37,456 bases of DNA from Desulfovibrio sp. (GCA_031271265.1 JAISWB010000081.1:1-37456); one strand, 5' to 3'. Positions 1-9,004 are shown, counted from the stretch's first letter. Numbers and translations are program-made. Notes: a model not told the origin generated them from the sequence alone.

Positions 1-56
1 GTCAGCAGACACGCCGCGAGAGCGGGAAAAAGGCGATGCGGGAAGGAGCGTTTCAT
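1..56 (-). CDS. N-terminal fragment of an exported protein, cut by window edge
   Basis: Only the first 18 codons are inside the window. The reading starts MKRSFPHRLFPALAACLL, which is a basic start followed by a hydrophobic run ending near a Cys, so a signal peptide or lipoprotein leader is likely. The ATG (54-56) is preceded by AAGGAA about seven bases upstream. It lies downstream of the VWA-OmpA gene on the same strand but beyond that gene's terminator. The mature protein is outside the window, so no function can be given. Confidence 0.5.
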   Translation of the reverse strand, partial: MKRSFPHRLFPALAACLL

Positions 57-75
57 CAAAAAATTCCTTTTCTGT

Positions 76-105
76 AAAAAAGGCCCGACAGGAAACTGTC
101 GGGCC
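76..105 (-). terminator. Rho-independent terminator of the VWA-OmpA gene
   Basis: A perfect 10-bp stem (GGCCCGACAG, 82-91, with its complement 96-105) closes a GAAA tetraloop. Read on the minus strand it is followed by six T (76-81). It lies 20 bp past the stop codon of the 126-1205 gene. Confidence 0.9.
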
Positions 106-125
106 TTGATCAGACACTATGTAGC

Positions 126-1205
126 TTACATCTTGCCGCTGAAGTCGACGTCGGCCTTGCGGTAATTGAAATCGACATCGGGACGATTGAGGTCGATCTC
201 GACGCGCCGGTTCAGACGACGGCCGTCTTCGGTGCCGTTGTCATACCGAGGCTGGGTTTTTCCGAATCCGTGCGTGGTGATGCTGCCGGCAGGGATACCT
301 TTCTTGACCAGATACGCCTTCACGGACGCCGCGCGGCGTTCGGACAGGCCCTGATTGAGCTGATCGGAGCCGAGGATGCATGTATGTCCGTTAACGACGA
401 CACCGGTCCTGTGGCTGCGCAGGATGTTGGCGACTTCGTTCAGGATGGCGGCGGACTCGTTGGTTATGACCGCGGAACCGAGAGCAAACTGAATGCTGCG
501 GAGTTCAAGGCTGCCGCCTGCGCAGAATACTTCGGTGACGAAACCGTCGGCCACGATGTCGTGGTCGATCAGGTTCTGAGCGCGCACGAAGACGCTTTCA
601 CGGGGTTTCAGGTTGGCGATGGCTTCCAGCACGGCTTCGCCCTTCGGGGAATCCGCAAGGGAGATCACGTGGAAGACCAGACCGGGGTTGGCGGAAATGG
701 CGGCCTGGGCGGCAGCCACGGGATCCGCGCCGCGGTTGCTTTCGCCGTCGCTCACCAGGATGACCGCGCTGGGGGAAGGCAGACCGGCATACACCGACCC
801 GGCAAGGCTCTGAATGGCGTCGCCGAGGGGGGTCAGCCGGGCAAACACTTCATAGGTGGCCCCCAGAGAGTCGAAACCTTTCTGGAATACGGCGCGGTTG
901 TAAGTCTGCTGCGGAACAATCGTGCGGGTTCTGGAAACCGTCGAGGCTCCGAAGATGTTCACGGAACCGGTGTATCCCAGTTCGGGGATACGGTCGTTCA
1001 CGCGTTTCAGGGCCGCTTTGGCCAGTTTGAATTTGTTTTCCGCCAGTTGCTTGTGGAACATCATCATCGACCCGGAATAGTCGAGGAGGAAGTCGAAGCT
1101 CTGGATCCTTGCCTGTTTGCATTCAACCGGCTGAATGGCCGCCGCGCTCGCGGCGAACGCCGTCAGCATGACGGTCACCAGGAAAAGCAAAGAAAAACGT
1201 TTCAT
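126..1205 (-). CDS. Exported VWA-domain / OmpA-like peptidoglycan-associated protein
   Basis: This 359-aa protein has a signal peptide (about residues 1-23). A von Willebrand A domain follows, with the metal-site motif DYSGS at residues 42-46 and the strand ILVSDGES further on. The C-terminal OmpA-like domain (about 238-345) carries the usual Gly-His start, the LSERRA helix and the GRRLNRRVEI end that bind diaminopimelate in peptidoglycan. It probably sits in the periplasm or outer membrane, tethered to the wall, with the VWA domain free to bind a partner protein. The start is supported by a GGAGGAG ribosome site just upstream. The gene stands alone, ending at a strong terminator. VWA-OmpA architectures are known in this bacterial group, but the partner cannot be read from the sequence. 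Confidence 0.85.
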   Translation of the reverse strand: MKRFSLLFLVTVMLTAFAASAAAIQPVECKQARIQSFDFLLDYSGSMMMFHKQLAENKFKLAKAALKRVNDRIPELGYTGSVNIFGASTVSRTRTIVPQQTYNRAVFQKGFDSLGATYEVFARLTPLGDAIQSLAGSVYAGLPSPSAVILVSDGESNRGADPVAAAQAAISANPGLVFHVISLADSPKGEAVLEAIANLKPRESVFVRAQNLIDHDIVADGFVTEVFCAGGSLELRSIQFALGSAVITNESAAILNEVANILRSHRTGVVVNGHTCILGSDQLNQGLSERRAASVKAYLVKKGIPAGSITTHGFGKTQPRYDNGTEDGRRLNRRVEIDLNRPDVDFNYRKADVDFSGKM

Positions 1206-1348
1206 AAAATCTCCTCCGATAAAAAGTTTTTTTCAGGTCTGCGCCGGACTCGGCGATTTCACTTGCAGAGCCGCCCAAGTCTGTCGGCAGGGAAAACACA
1301 AGACCCTCAAATGCTTGCACCAGTAGGAGCGGAGGCGTCCGCTTCCGT

Positions 1349-2713
1349 TCAAGCGATGTTTTCCTTGGAAGCAAGGATAGCAGATTCCAGAAGTTCGTCA
1401 AGAGTCGGATGCGCAAAAAGTACCGGTAAGGGAATATTTTTTTTCACGCCCAGCTTCAGGAGCAAGGCCGCGGCGGTGACGAGGCGGGATACTCCGCCGC
1501 CGTAGGCGGCGACCCCGCGCAAATCGTCGCCTTCCCAGAGCATGCGCACGTTGCCGCGGGTATGGCCCAGGCTTTGGGCGATGGCGTTGGAGGCCAGGGC
1601 GGCGCGTGAAACGGCGATGTCGCCCCCCTTTTTGCGCAACTCGGCCGCGGTCGGGCCCACGCGCATGGCTTCGAAACTGCCGTAGACGCAGGCGGGCACA
1701 GGCGGCGGATCGTAAGGCGCGGTGCTTTTGCCGGCGGCATGGGCGGCGGCGTAACGGGCCTGGTGGTCGGCGGCGTGGGCCAGCATGGTGCGTCCGTTGA
1801 GGTCGCCGGCGGCATAGATGTGTTCCGTGCAGCGCAGGGCCTCGTCGCAGACCGCAAAGCCGCGTTCGTTGAGGGTGATCCCGGCCGCTTCGGCGGACAG
1901 GCCCGCGCTTGCCGGACGGCGTCCGGCGGCGATCAGGGCGCGCTCGGCCCGCAGTTCTTCCCCGTCGTCGAAACGCAGCACGGCGCTGCCGTCTTGCGCA
2001 CCCAGGGAAGCTATGCGCCGGCCCGTGTGGATGTTCCAGCCTTCGCGCCGGAAGTGCGCTTCCACGGCCGCGCCCGTTTCCTCATCTTCAGCCGGGAGCA
2101 GGCGGGGCATGCCTTCGACAAGGGTGACGCGGCACCCGAAGCGGTGGAAAATTTCGCCCAGTTCCAGGCCGATGGGGCCTCCGCCCACGATGATCATGCT
2201 TGCGGGAACCGTTTCCAGGCCCAAGACCCCGGCCGAAGACAGCACGTTCGCGCCGTCGGCCTTCATGGTCGGGAAAAAGGCGGGCACGGAACCGGTCGCC
2301 GCAATGCATTTGTCGAAGGTCACCTCCTGCCCGGCTCCGCCGATGCGCGCCGCCTGCGGCCCGGTAAATTGCCCTTTACCCTTGAACAGCACGACGCCCG
2401 CGTCCTCCAGGTCTTTTTGCAGGGAAGCGCGCAACCCCTTGATGAAGCGGTTTTTGCGGGACTGCAAAGCGGCGAAGTCCACCACGGGCATGGACAGGAC
2501 GACTTTGAAACGCTGCTGCGCCGAGGCCGAATCCAGGGAGGCGCTGCCTCCGAGCAGGAATTTGGTGGGAATGCACCCGGTGTTCATGCAGGTGCCGCCG
2601 AGAAAGGCGGGTTCGGCAAGGGCGCATTTCGCGCCGTATCCGGCCGCGTCCAGCGCGGCGCGCGTCCCGGCGGGACCGCCGCCGAGGATCAGGATGTCGA
2701 AATGGTTGTTCAC
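1349..2713 (-). CDS. lpdA: Dihydrolipoyl dehydrogenase (NAD/FAD flavoprotein)
   Basis: A 454-aa class I pyridine nucleotide-disulfide oxidoreductase that reoxidises protein-bound dihydrolipoamide with NAD+. The FAD motif GGGPAG lies at residues 11-16. The redox disulfide is Cys42/Cys47 in GGTCMNTGCIPTK. The NAD motif GGGPIGLELG is near 177, and the C-terminal catalytic HPTLDE (His435/Glu440) is present, which favours LPD over mercuric reductase. An ATG 15 bp upstream is open, but GGAGG lies eight bases before the GTG at 2713, so I take the GTG start. No acyltransferase or GcvH gene is adjacent, so the complex it serves (glycine cleavage or a 2-oxoacid dehydrogenase) cannot be told here. Confidence 0.88.
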   Translation of the reverse strand: MNNHFDILILGGGPAGTRAALDAAGYGAKCALAEPAFLGGTCMNTGCIPTKFLLGGSASLDSASAQQRFKVVLSMPVVDFAALQSRKNRFIKGLRASLQKDLEDAGVVLFKGKGQFTGPQAARIGGAGQEVTFDKCIAATGSVPAFFPTMKADGANVLSSAGVLGLETVPASMIIVGGGPIGLELGEIFHRFGCRVTLVEGMPRLLPAEDEETGAAVEAHFRREGWNIHTGRRIASLGAQDGSAVLRFDDGEELRAERALIAAGRRPASAGLSAEAAGITLNERGFAVCDEALRCTEHIYAAGDLNGRTMLAHAADHQARYAAAHAAGKSTAPYDPPPVPACVYGSFEAMRVGPTAAELRKKGGDIAVSRAALASNAIAQSLGHTRGNVRMLWEGDDLRGVAAYGGGVSRLVTAAALLLKLGVKKNIPLPVLFAHPTLDELLESAILASKENIA

Positions 2714-2734
2714 TCTGTGTTCCTCCATGATATC

Positions 2735-2808
2735 GGGGCACTGCCCCGAACTCTGCCGAGGCGCTGCCCCGAATCCCGCCGGGGAGAATGATTTCCCCCG
2801 GCTCCCTC
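2735..2808. repeat. Dispersed GC-rich palindromic intergenic element
   Basis: Successive short inverted repeats fill the gap between the aminotransferase and lpdA: CGGGGCACTGCCCCG, then CCGGGGAGAATGATTTCCCCCGG (2779-2801, a stem around AATGATT). The same GGGGG-AATGATT-CCCCC module recurs near 20646, 27010 and 34926, so this is a repeat family, not a private terminator. Confidence 0.7.
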
Positions 2809-2846
2809 ATAAAAGATTGCCGCCTCGCTCTCCGTAAAAAGCGACA

Positions 2847-3998
2847 TTACATCCGCTGTTCCAGATACCCGGCCAGCCTGTGCAGGGCTTCTTCGATGTT
2901 TTCGACGGACGCGGCGTAGCTGAAGCGCAGGCGTCCTTCGCCGCCGGGGCCGAAGTCCAAGCCGGGGGCGACGCCGACGCCTGCCGTTTCCAGAATGTCG
3001 AAAGACAGGGCGAGGCTGTCGCGGGCACGGGCTCCGAAGAGGGGTACGGCATCGGCGAGTATATAGAAAGCGCCGACGGGGTTGGAGCTTATGCCGAAGC
3101 CGAGGGCGCGCAGGCCGTCGAGGAGGACGCGCCGGCGGGCGGCGTAGGCGGCGGCCATGCGCTCGACGTCGGGGCCGGCGTATTTCAGGGCGGCGAGGCC
3201 CGCCCATTGGGCTACGCTGCCGGCGCAGATGAAAAAATTCTGCTGCAGGACGCGCAGCATGGGGACCAGATGCGGGGGGACGACCATCCAGCCCAGGCGC
3301 CAGCCGGTCATGGCCCAGCGTTTGGAGAATCCGTCCAGCACGCAGGCCTCCGGGGTAATTTCCAGGGCGGACACGGCTTTGCCTTCGTAGACGAGGCCGT
3401 GGTAGATTTCGTCGGAAACCAGGGTAGGGCCGAGGGCGGCCAGGCGGGTGATTTCCGCGCGGGAGAGCATGGTGCCGGCCGGGTTGGAGGGAGAGTTGAT
3501 CAGGACGGCTTCGGTGCGGGGGCCGACGGCCGGGGCGACCAGATCGGCGCGGAGTTGGAAATCGTGTTCCTCAAGGGTGGTGATGCGGACGTTTTCCGCG
3601 CCTGCGTAGCGGATGAAGTTTTCATAGCAGGCGTAGGACGGGTCGGAGAGTATGACCTGGTCGCCGCTTCGGCAGAGGAGGGAGAAGATCATGAGCATGG
3701 CCGGGGAGGACCCGGCGGTGACGACGATGCGTTCGGGGCTGACCGCGACGTTGTATTCGCGTTGGTAGTATTCGGCGAGGCCTTCGCGCAGGGGCATGAT
3801 GCCCAGACTGTGGGTGTAGCCGGTTTTTTTGTCGCGCAGGGCCTGGACAGCGGCTTCGGTGACGCATTCGGGGGTTTCGAAGTCCGGCTGGCCGAGTTCG
3901 AGGTGGAGGATGCGCCTGCCGCTGCGTTCCAGTTCCTGGGCGCGTTCCATGACGTTCATGGCCAGGAAGGGGCTGAGGGATTCACACAGTTCTCGCAT
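2847..3998 (-). CDS. PLP-dependent class I/II aminotransferase
   Basis: A 383-aa fold-type I aminotransferase of the aspartate/alanine transaminase group. The LGQPDF motif near the N-terminus and the NSPSNPAG segment are typical. The Schiff-base lysine is Lys226 in GFSKRWAMTGWRLGW. A C-terminal RFSYA arginine that binds the substrate carboxylate is also present. The reading frame is open for 32 further codons, but those are Pro/Arg-rich. The ATG at 3998 has AAAGG eight bases upstream and matches the family start (MRELCESLSPF). It lies 122 bp downstream of the IHF gene on the same strand. The amino donor cannot be fixed from sequence. Confidence 0.87.
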   Translation of the reverse strand: MRELCESLSPFLAMNVMERAQELERSGRRILHLELGQPDFETPECVTEAAVQALRDKKTGYTHSLGIMPLREGLAEYYQREYNVAVSPERIVVTAGSSPAMLMIFSLLCRSGDQVILSDPSYACYENFIRYAGAENVRITTLEEHDFQLRADLVAPAVGPRTEAVLINSPSNPAGTMLSRAEITRLAALGPTLVSDEIYHGLVYEGKAVSALEITPEACVLDGFSKRWAMTGWRLGWMVVPPHLVPMLRVLQQNFFICAGSVAQWAGLAALKYAGPDVERMAAAYAARRRVLLDGLRALGFGISSNPVGAFYILADAVPLFGARARDSLALSFDILETAGVGVAPGLDFGPGGEGRLRFSYAASVENIEEALHRLAGYLEQRM

Positions 3999-4120
3999 CC
4001 TCGATGCCTTTGGGGCCGATGCGCTGCCCGGCACGATTCGGGGCGTACCGCGAGGCTGCGGACTCCCGATTGCGTTTCCGCGGCGGCGGTGCAACGCGGC
4101 GGTGCAAGGCAGCGTCCGGA

Positions 4121-4417
4121 TCAGGTATTGCTGTTCAACTCGGCTCTCAGTTTGCGGGAGAGGCGGAACACGACGACCTTGCGCGGGGGCAGGATGATGG
4201 AGGCATCGGTTTGCGGGTTGCGCCCTTTCCGCGCCTTTTTGTCGTAAGCTTCGAACTTGCCCAGCCCGCTGACGAGCAGGGCGTGGTCCTTTTTGACGGC
4301 CTGCTTGCTCAGGCGCAGCAACGCTTCCACCAGTTTTTTGACTTCGTTGCGGTTCTTGTTCGTCTTCTCGTAGATGCAGTCGACGATGTCCGCCTTGGTC
4401 AATGTTTTATCGCTCAT
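4121..4417 (-). CDS. IHF/HU-family DNA-bending protein (IHF alpha-like)
   Basis: A 98-aa histone-like protein. LTKADIVDCIYE opens the helical dimerisation region. The VSGLGKFEAYDKKARKGRNPQT segment ends in the RNPQT arm that inserts into the DNA minor groove, followed by PPRKVVVFRLSRKLR. It would bend DNA in nucleoid structure, replication and sigma-54 promoters. The frame is open upstream, but GGAGGAG sits five bases before the ATG at 4417 (MSDKTLTK), which decides the start. It is the second gene of a two-gene operon, 16 bp after the HIT gene. Confidence 0.88.
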   Translation of the reverse strand: MSDKTLTKADIVDCIYEKTNKNRNEVKKLVEALLRLSKQAVKKDHALLVSGLGKFEAYDKKARKGRNPQTDASIILPPRKVVVFRLSRKLRAELNSNT

Positions 4418-4433
4418 ACTCTCCTCCGGAGGC

Positions 4434-4865
4434 TCAAAGGGCACGCGCCCTGACGGACTTTGCCAGTTGTCGCATTTCTTCGTTGTCTTTATACTTGCCG
4501 GGACGGACGGCAAGCAGCCCGTCCTCGTCGAAGCGCGGCACGATGTGCCAGTGGGAGTGGAAGACCTCCTGCCCGGCCGCGCCGAAGTTGTTGGAGATGC
4601 AGTTGAACCCGCCGCAGCCGGTTTCCCGCATCAGGGCGCCGGCTATGCGGCGCATGGCCCCCGCCAGAGGCAGGCCGAACTCCGGCGGAAAATCAAGCAA
4701 GGTGGGATAATGCCCCCTGGGAACAAGCAGCGTGTGGCCGCGCGCCAGCGGGTTGATGTCCAGAAAGGCGTACATGTCCTCGTCTTCATAGACGCAGGCC
4801 GACTCTACGGCGCCGGAAACAATTTTGCAGAAAATACAGTCTTTGTCCATGGGGCGGGCAGGCAT
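4434..4865 (-). CDS. HIT-family nucleotide hydrolase
   Basis: A 143-aa histidine-triad protein of the HINT/Fhit type that hydrolyses nucleotidyl phosphoramidates or dinucleoside polyphosphates. The catalytic triad HSHWH lies at 103-107. A DCIFC pair near the N-terminus (Cys10, Cys13) is the usual zinc-binding half-site of bacterial HIT proteins. The ATG at 4865 has GGGAG five bases upstream; a second in-frame ATG at 4850 has no ribosome site. It is the first gene of an operon with the IHF gene and diverges from the radical SAM gene. Confidence 0.87.
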   Translation of the reverse strand: MPARPMDKDCIFCKIVSGAVESACVYEDEDMYAFLDINPLARGHTLLVPRGHYPTLLDFPPEFGLPLAGAMRRIAGALMRETGCGGFNCISNNFGAAGQEVFHSHWHIVPRFDEDGLLAVRPGKYKDNEEMRQLAKSVRARAL

Positions 4866-4959
4866 GCAGACTCCCGTTTTTTTTGTGTGTGGCGGCATTC
4901 CGGGGACGCATTTTTTCTGTACACCATGAAACGCAAAAAAATCAAGTAGGTGTCGGCTC

Positions 4960-6192
4960 TTGAAAAAAATTTTGTGGAGCGTCGCTTTCCCCTCCCCGTA
5001 TCCGGCGACCCAAGGATCACGGTATATTATACCTATTTTTTTACCTTTTTCAGGATGCGCCCGACGCTGTATCTTCTGCGATCAGCGCCTGCAAAGCGGC
5101 CTGGAGGCGCGGTCTGCGGCCGAGGCTCTGGAGCAGGCGGCAAGGCGGATTGACGCCGCTGCCGCAGGTGCCGACGGGCAGGGGCAGGACCGCAGGTATG
5201 AACAAGCGCGCCGCAGGCGTCATGCGCACGCGGGGGCAGGCACGCAGGGGGTGGACAGGCCCGGAGGCGCCGGGCGCCGGCGAGGCGCGGCCGGCGCGGA
5301 AGCACAGGGACCGGGTATCGGCACAGCCGCGCGCGGGGTGCCTGAAATCGCCTTTTACGGAGGGACGTTCACGGCGCTTGCCGACGACGAGTTCAGGGCG
5401 TGTCTGGACTTTGTGCGCATGCAACGAGATCTCGGACGTATATCCGCCGCGCGTTGCTCCACGCGCCCGGACACGCTGGACGAAACGCGGCTTGACGCCA
5501 TGCGGGCGGCCGGAATTTCCCTTGTGGAACTCGGCGTGCAGAGTTTTCAGGACCGGGCGCTGCAGGACGCCGGGCGCGGCTACGCCGGAGCGGCTGCGCT
5601 GAACGCCTGCGCGGTCGTCAAGGAGGCGGGTTTCGCGCTCGGCATACAGCTTATGCCGGGAATGCCGGGGCTGGACACGGCCGGCGCGGAACGCGACGTG
5701 CGCCTGGCCCTGGACGCCGCCCCGGATTGCGTGCGCCTTTACCCCTGCCTGGTGCCGGAAGGCACGGAACTCGCGGACATGTGGCGCGCCGGCCGCTACA
5801 CGCCGTGGGACACGGAAACGACAACGGAGTTTTTGGCCCGGGCGCTGGCTGCGTTCCGGAATGCGGGAATTCCCGTGATTCGTATCGGGGTTGCCGAAGA
5901 AGCGGGAACTGCGGGGCGCTTTCTTGCCGGCCCGCGGCACCCTGCCCTGGGCAACCGGGTACGCGCCCTTGCGCTGTACCTCTATGTGCGGGACGTGCTG
6001 GGCAGGCTTGCCCCGGACGCCGGACGCCCCGGAGCGCCGGAATACCGCCTCGGCGTGCCTGCGGCGCTGCAGGGTGAATTCTGGGGGCACGGCGGCGAAC
6101 TGAAGGAGCGGTACGCAGCCTTGGGCTTGACCAAAGCGCAGGTCTGCCTGCGGGAGGAAAAAGACTTTGCCCTGTTCCGGGTTGCGGGCTGA
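4960..6192 (+). CDS. Radical SAM protein (Elp3/HemN-like superfamily)
   Basis: A 410-aa radical SAM enzyme. The 4Fe-4S motif is CARRCIFC (Cys33, Cys37, Cys40). The SAM-binding GGTF is near residue 135, followed by STRPDTL and ELGVQSFQD strands typical of Elp3-like radical SAM proteins. The substrate is unknown. Start choice is poor: the first usable codon is TTG at 4960 with only AGG nine bases upstream, and no ATG precedes the cluster motif in frame. Between the cluster and GGTF lies a stretch of about 65 residues (60-125) almost wholly Ala, Gly, Arg and Gln, which looks like an expanded low-complexity insert. A 33-bp copy of the last eleven codons follows the stop directly. Confidence 0.75.
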   Translation: MKKILWSVAFPSPYPATQGSRYIIPIFLPFSGCARRCIFCDQRLQSGLEARSAAEALEQAARRIDAAAAGADGQGQDRRYEQARRRRHAHAGAGTQGVDRPGGAGRRRGAAGAEAQGPGIGTAARGVPEIAFYGGTFTALADDEFRACLDFVRMQRDLGRISAARCSTRPDTLDETRLDAMRAAGISLVELGVQSFQDRALQDAGRGYAGAAALNACAVVKEAGFALGIQLMPGMPGLDTAGAERDVRLALDAAPDCVRLYPCLVPEGTELADMWRAGRYTPWDTETTTEFLARALAAFRNAGIPVIRIGVAEEAGTAGRFLAGPRHPALGNRVRALALYLYVRDVLGRLAPDAGRPGAPEYRLGVPAALQGEFWGHGGELKERYAALGLTKAQVCLREEKDFALFRVAG

Positions 6193-6225
6193 AAAGACTT
6201 TGCCCTGCTCAGGACCGCCGGCTGA
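6160..6225 (+). repeat. 33-bp tandem duplication of the gene's 3' end, stop included
   Basis: The last eleven codons of the radical SAM gene (6160-6192, KDFALFRVAG and TGA) are repeated directly and in frame at 6193-6225, where they read KDFALLRTAG and TGA. The DNA copies differ at about six positions, all giving conservative or silent changes in the first half of the peptide. A GC-rich hairpin of the dispersed repeat type (TGCGGG/CCCGCA) lies at 6242-6261. Confidence 0.85.
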
Positions 6226-6398
6226 TCCGGCAAAGGGGTTGTGCGGGCTCCGCCCCCCGCAAACCGGCGTTTCCCGCTATGGCCGGATTTACGCTGTCGA
6301 CAAGGTGCGACAGCGGAAGGCAAAGGAAAAAACAGCTACACCGGCCGAGTCCCCGCGTGAATTCAGTAATTGACAATGCTGCGAGAAAACACGGGTAC

Positions 6399-7520
6399 TC
6401 AGTCTGTGCCGATCAACACCTTGAATTCGCCGTAACCTTCCTTTTCCATGTCCGCATAAGGAATGAAGCGCAGAGACAGGCTGTTGATGCAATAACGAAG
6501 ACCGCCCTTGTCCTGCGGGCCGTCATCAAAAACATGGCCCAGGTGAGAATCCCCGACGCGGCTTCTGACTTCGGTACGCCGCATACCGAAGCTTGTATCT
6601 TCACGCCGGACGATCACCGCGGCGTCAATGGGCCTGGTAAAGCTCGGCCAACCGCAACCGGACTCATACTTGTCGGTGGAAGAAAAGAGCGGCTCGCCGG
6701 TCACGGCGTCCACATAGATACCCCGCTCCTTGTTATGCAGGTATTTTCCGGAAAACGCCCGCTCTGTCCCGGCATTACGAGTCACATGATACACTTCGGG
6801 CGCAAGGATTTTTTGCAGTTCCGCTTCCGGCGGCCTGGAGTATCTGCCGGGGTCGACGCTGCCGTTGCGTTGTTCCGTCCGCACGTCTTTCAAGCTGTCG
6901 AAACTGATGTGGCAATAACCTCCCGGATTTTTCCTGAGATAGTCTTGATGATATTCTTCGGCCGGGTAATAGTTAGTGAGCGGCAACAATTCCACGGCCA
7001 ACGGTTGGGAATATTTTTTTTGCACTTCGGCCGCGACCTCTTCAAGCACGTTTTTATCGGAGTCCTGCGTAAAATATATGCCTGTCCGGTATTGGCTCCC
7101 TACGTCATTTCCCTGTTTATTGTAGCTGAGCGGATTGATTATCATAAAAAATTGCCTGGTCAGCGTTCGTAAACTGATTGTTGTCGGATCATAGAGCACA
7201 TGAACTGTTTCAGCATGTCCCGTGCGTCCTGAACAGACTTCCCGGTAGGTCGGGTTTTCAGTGTTGCCGTTGGCATACCCCACAGTAACATCATGCACTC
7301 CGGGTATGCGTGAGAAGTATTCCTCAACACCCCAAAAACACCCGCCGGCATAATAAATTTCCTTCAACGGGATCACGGCTTCAGCTCTCTTTTCCGAACT
7401 GTTTGTTGACATATTGCCGGAGCCGGTCGGATGTTCCACAGAAACTGTTCCGGCAGCCGCTGCGGTTGATGCCGATAATACAATGCAAGCTGCCGTAAAG
7501 AGGAAAAATAACGGATTCAT
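6399..7520 (-). CDS. msrAB: Exported bifunctional methionine sulfoxide reductase MsrA-MsrB
   Basis: A 373-aa fusion with a signal peptide (about residues 1-22, ending in an Ala run). It would reduce both S- and R-methionine sulfoxide outside the cytoplasm. The MsrA domain has GCFWG with catalytic Cys61 and a resolving-type Cys in NPGGYCH. The MsrB domain starts near 225, with GCGWPSF, and has its catalytic Cys344 in [12 protein letters not shown] see no pair of CxxC zinc motifs in the MsrB half. AAGGG lies upstream of the ATG. It is the last gene after a response regulator and sensor kinase on the same strand, 50 bp behind the kinase, so it is probably their target. Confidence 0.92.
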   Translation of the reverse strand: MNPLFFLFTAACIVLSASTAAAAGTVSVEHPTGSGNMSTNSSEKRAEAVIPLKEIYYAGGCFWGVEEYFSRIPGVHDVTVGYANGNTENPTYREVCSGRTGHAETVHVLYDPTTISLRTLTRQFFMIINPLSYNKQGNDVGSQYRTGIYFTQDSDKNVLEEVAAEVQKKYSQPLAVELLPLTNYYPAEEYHQDYLRKNPGGYCHISFDSLKDVRTEQRNGSVDPGRYSRPPEAELQKILAPEVYHVTRNAGTERAFSGKYLHNKERGIYVDAVTGEPLFSSTDKYESGCGWPSFTRPIDAAVIVRREDTSFGMRRTEVRSRVGDSHLGHVFDDGPQDKGGLRYCINSLSLRFIPYADMEKEGYGEFKVLIGTD

Positions 7521-7570
7521 ACAACACCCTTTTGTCGATTTTCAAATAAAAACTTCGCTCGCCGACATGG

Positions 7571-9004
7571 TTACACGGGTCCGGCTTGTTTCAAAATGAT
7601 GACGACGCGTGTGCCCTTACCCGGTTGACTGTTGACTGTGAACGACCACCCGTGCTTGTCGACAATCAGCCTGGTAATGTACAGTCCTACGCCTCTGCTG
7701 CCGCCCGCTTTGAACGTCTGCGCGGATGTATCCGGTGACGTATCCCGGCCTTGCCCGGAGCGGTCGGGAGGGTTATGCGGCGGGCGCGGGCGCCCATCGT
7801 TCGTGTATGCTGAACGGTGGAGAACAGAACTCGTCATTTCGGGATCCATACCTTCCCCGGTATCCTCAACGACGACCTCAACGGTACGACCTTTGCGGTT
7901 CAGCGAAAAAGCAACCCGGCCCGCTGCGGTATACTTGAGTGCGTTCGAAAGCACATTGATCAGCACTTGTGCAAAGCGGACGGAATCGACCTCCGCCATG
8001 ACCTCCACATCAATGTCACAGGTAAACGCCAGATTTTTCCTGGCAAAACTTCCTTCATACCCAAGCGCCACATTGCGGGCAATGTCCGAAATGTTTACGA
8101 GAGCAATGTTAATATCAAAGGCATCATTCTCATACATCAGGCGATCCTCAAGCTCGTTGAGCAGCTCGGCCGTCCTGGCGATTTCCGCGTGCATGGACTC
8201 AAGCCGTGCCGTATCGGCTTTATGGATACCGTCCAGCACAGCTTCAACCTGGTTCAGCAAAATCTGCAGAGGGGTTCTGAGTTCATGAGAAAGCTCGATG
8301 ATAAGGCGCTGCCTGAATTTTTCCTGATTGAGCAGAGAGGTACTCAGGGCATTGATTGCATCGGCAGTCTCGTGCATCTCCGATACATTGCTTTTGACGT
8401 CGATGCGTGTTTGCAGATGCCCTTTGGATATCTCTTTCGCAGCATCGGCAATTTCTCGTATGGGCTTGGAAAGCCGGTAAAAAAACAGCATGGAAACAGC
8501 AGCGCCGGCCAGACTGATGCACACAATGGACAACACTACGAGAAATACGCCGCTGCGCCGAAAGGCGTCGGCCTCCGGAGAGGTGATGTGATTGGTGAAG
8601 TATCCCGCCGTCAGCATACCGACCTTCGTGCCGTCGACAACAATCGGCAGGCTTACTCTTGTATACATATGGTTCGTATTTGTACAGCAACGCTCGACAC
8701 CTTTCTCACTGCTGTAGATTTCTCGCTCCTGTAAATCGGTAATAGTAAAATAATCGCCGGAAAGTTTTGCTGTTGCGCCTGTTTCCGCACCATCGTAACC
8801 TTCCCACGTTTTGTACATTTTATAGTGTGTAGCGACCTGCATCACGAGCATGTGCTGCGTTTCTTCATGAATTTTATCTACGTAATATGAAAAAAAATGA
8901 TCAATTATGCCGAGTCCCAAAACAATAAACACAGCTACCGTCAAGGCGTTTACAGAAATAAAATAGATAGTGAAAAGTTTCGTAAAGGGTTTGGTTTTAC
9001 GCAT
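7571..9004 (-). CDS. Sensor histidine kinase of the Met-repair cluster
   Basis: A 477-aa membrane kinase. Transmembrane helices lie at about 13-35 and 152-175, and the periplasmic loop between them carries adjacent cysteines (Cys106-Cys107). HAMP spans about 177-228. The HisKA phosphoacceptor is His240 in ELSHELRTP. The ATPase domain has an N-box (NVLSNALKY) and G boxes (DTGEGM, GSRGVGLYI). The region between the two G boxes, which forms the ATP lid, contains a Pro/Arg/Asp-rich stretch of about 45 residues that is longer than usual. It starts inside the end of the regulator gene (8-bp overlap), so the pair is translationally coupled, and it is followed by msrAB. The stimulus is not shown; oxidation of the CC pair is an inference. 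Confidence 0.9.
   Translation of the reverse strand: MRKTKPFTKLFTIYFISVNALTVAVFIVLGLGIIDHFFSYYVDKIHEETQHMLVMQVATHYKMYKTWEGYDGAETGATAKLSGDYFTITDLQEREIYSSEKGVERCCTNTNHMYTRVSLPIVVDGTKVGMLTAGYFTNHITSPEADAFRRSGVFLVVLSIVCISLAGAAVSMLFFYRLSKPIREIADAAKEISKGHLQTRIDVKSNVSEMHETADAINALSTSLLNQEKFRQRLIIELSHELRTPLQILLNQVEAVLDGIHKADTARLESMHAEIARTAELLNELEDRLMYENDAFDINIALVNISDIARNVALGYEGSFARKNLAFTCDIDVEVMAEVDSVRFAQVLINVLSNALKYTAAGRVAFSLNRKGRTVEVVVEDTGEGMDPEMTSSVLHRSAYTNDGRPRPPHNPPDRSGQGRDTSPDTSAQTFKAGGSRGVGLYITRLIVDKHGWSFTVNSQPGKGTRVVIILKQAGPV

Noticed and set aside
2880..4247. Plus-strand open frame of 455 codons across the aminotransferase
   Set aside because: Very Gly/Ala/Glu-rich, no motifs, and complementary to a well-supported aminotransferase.
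6190..6225. TGA of the radical SAM gene as a selenocysteine or read-through codon leading into the in-frame repeat
   Set aside because: No SECIS-like hairpin directly after the TGA and the extension adds only a copy of the last ten residues; a simple tandem duplication explains it.
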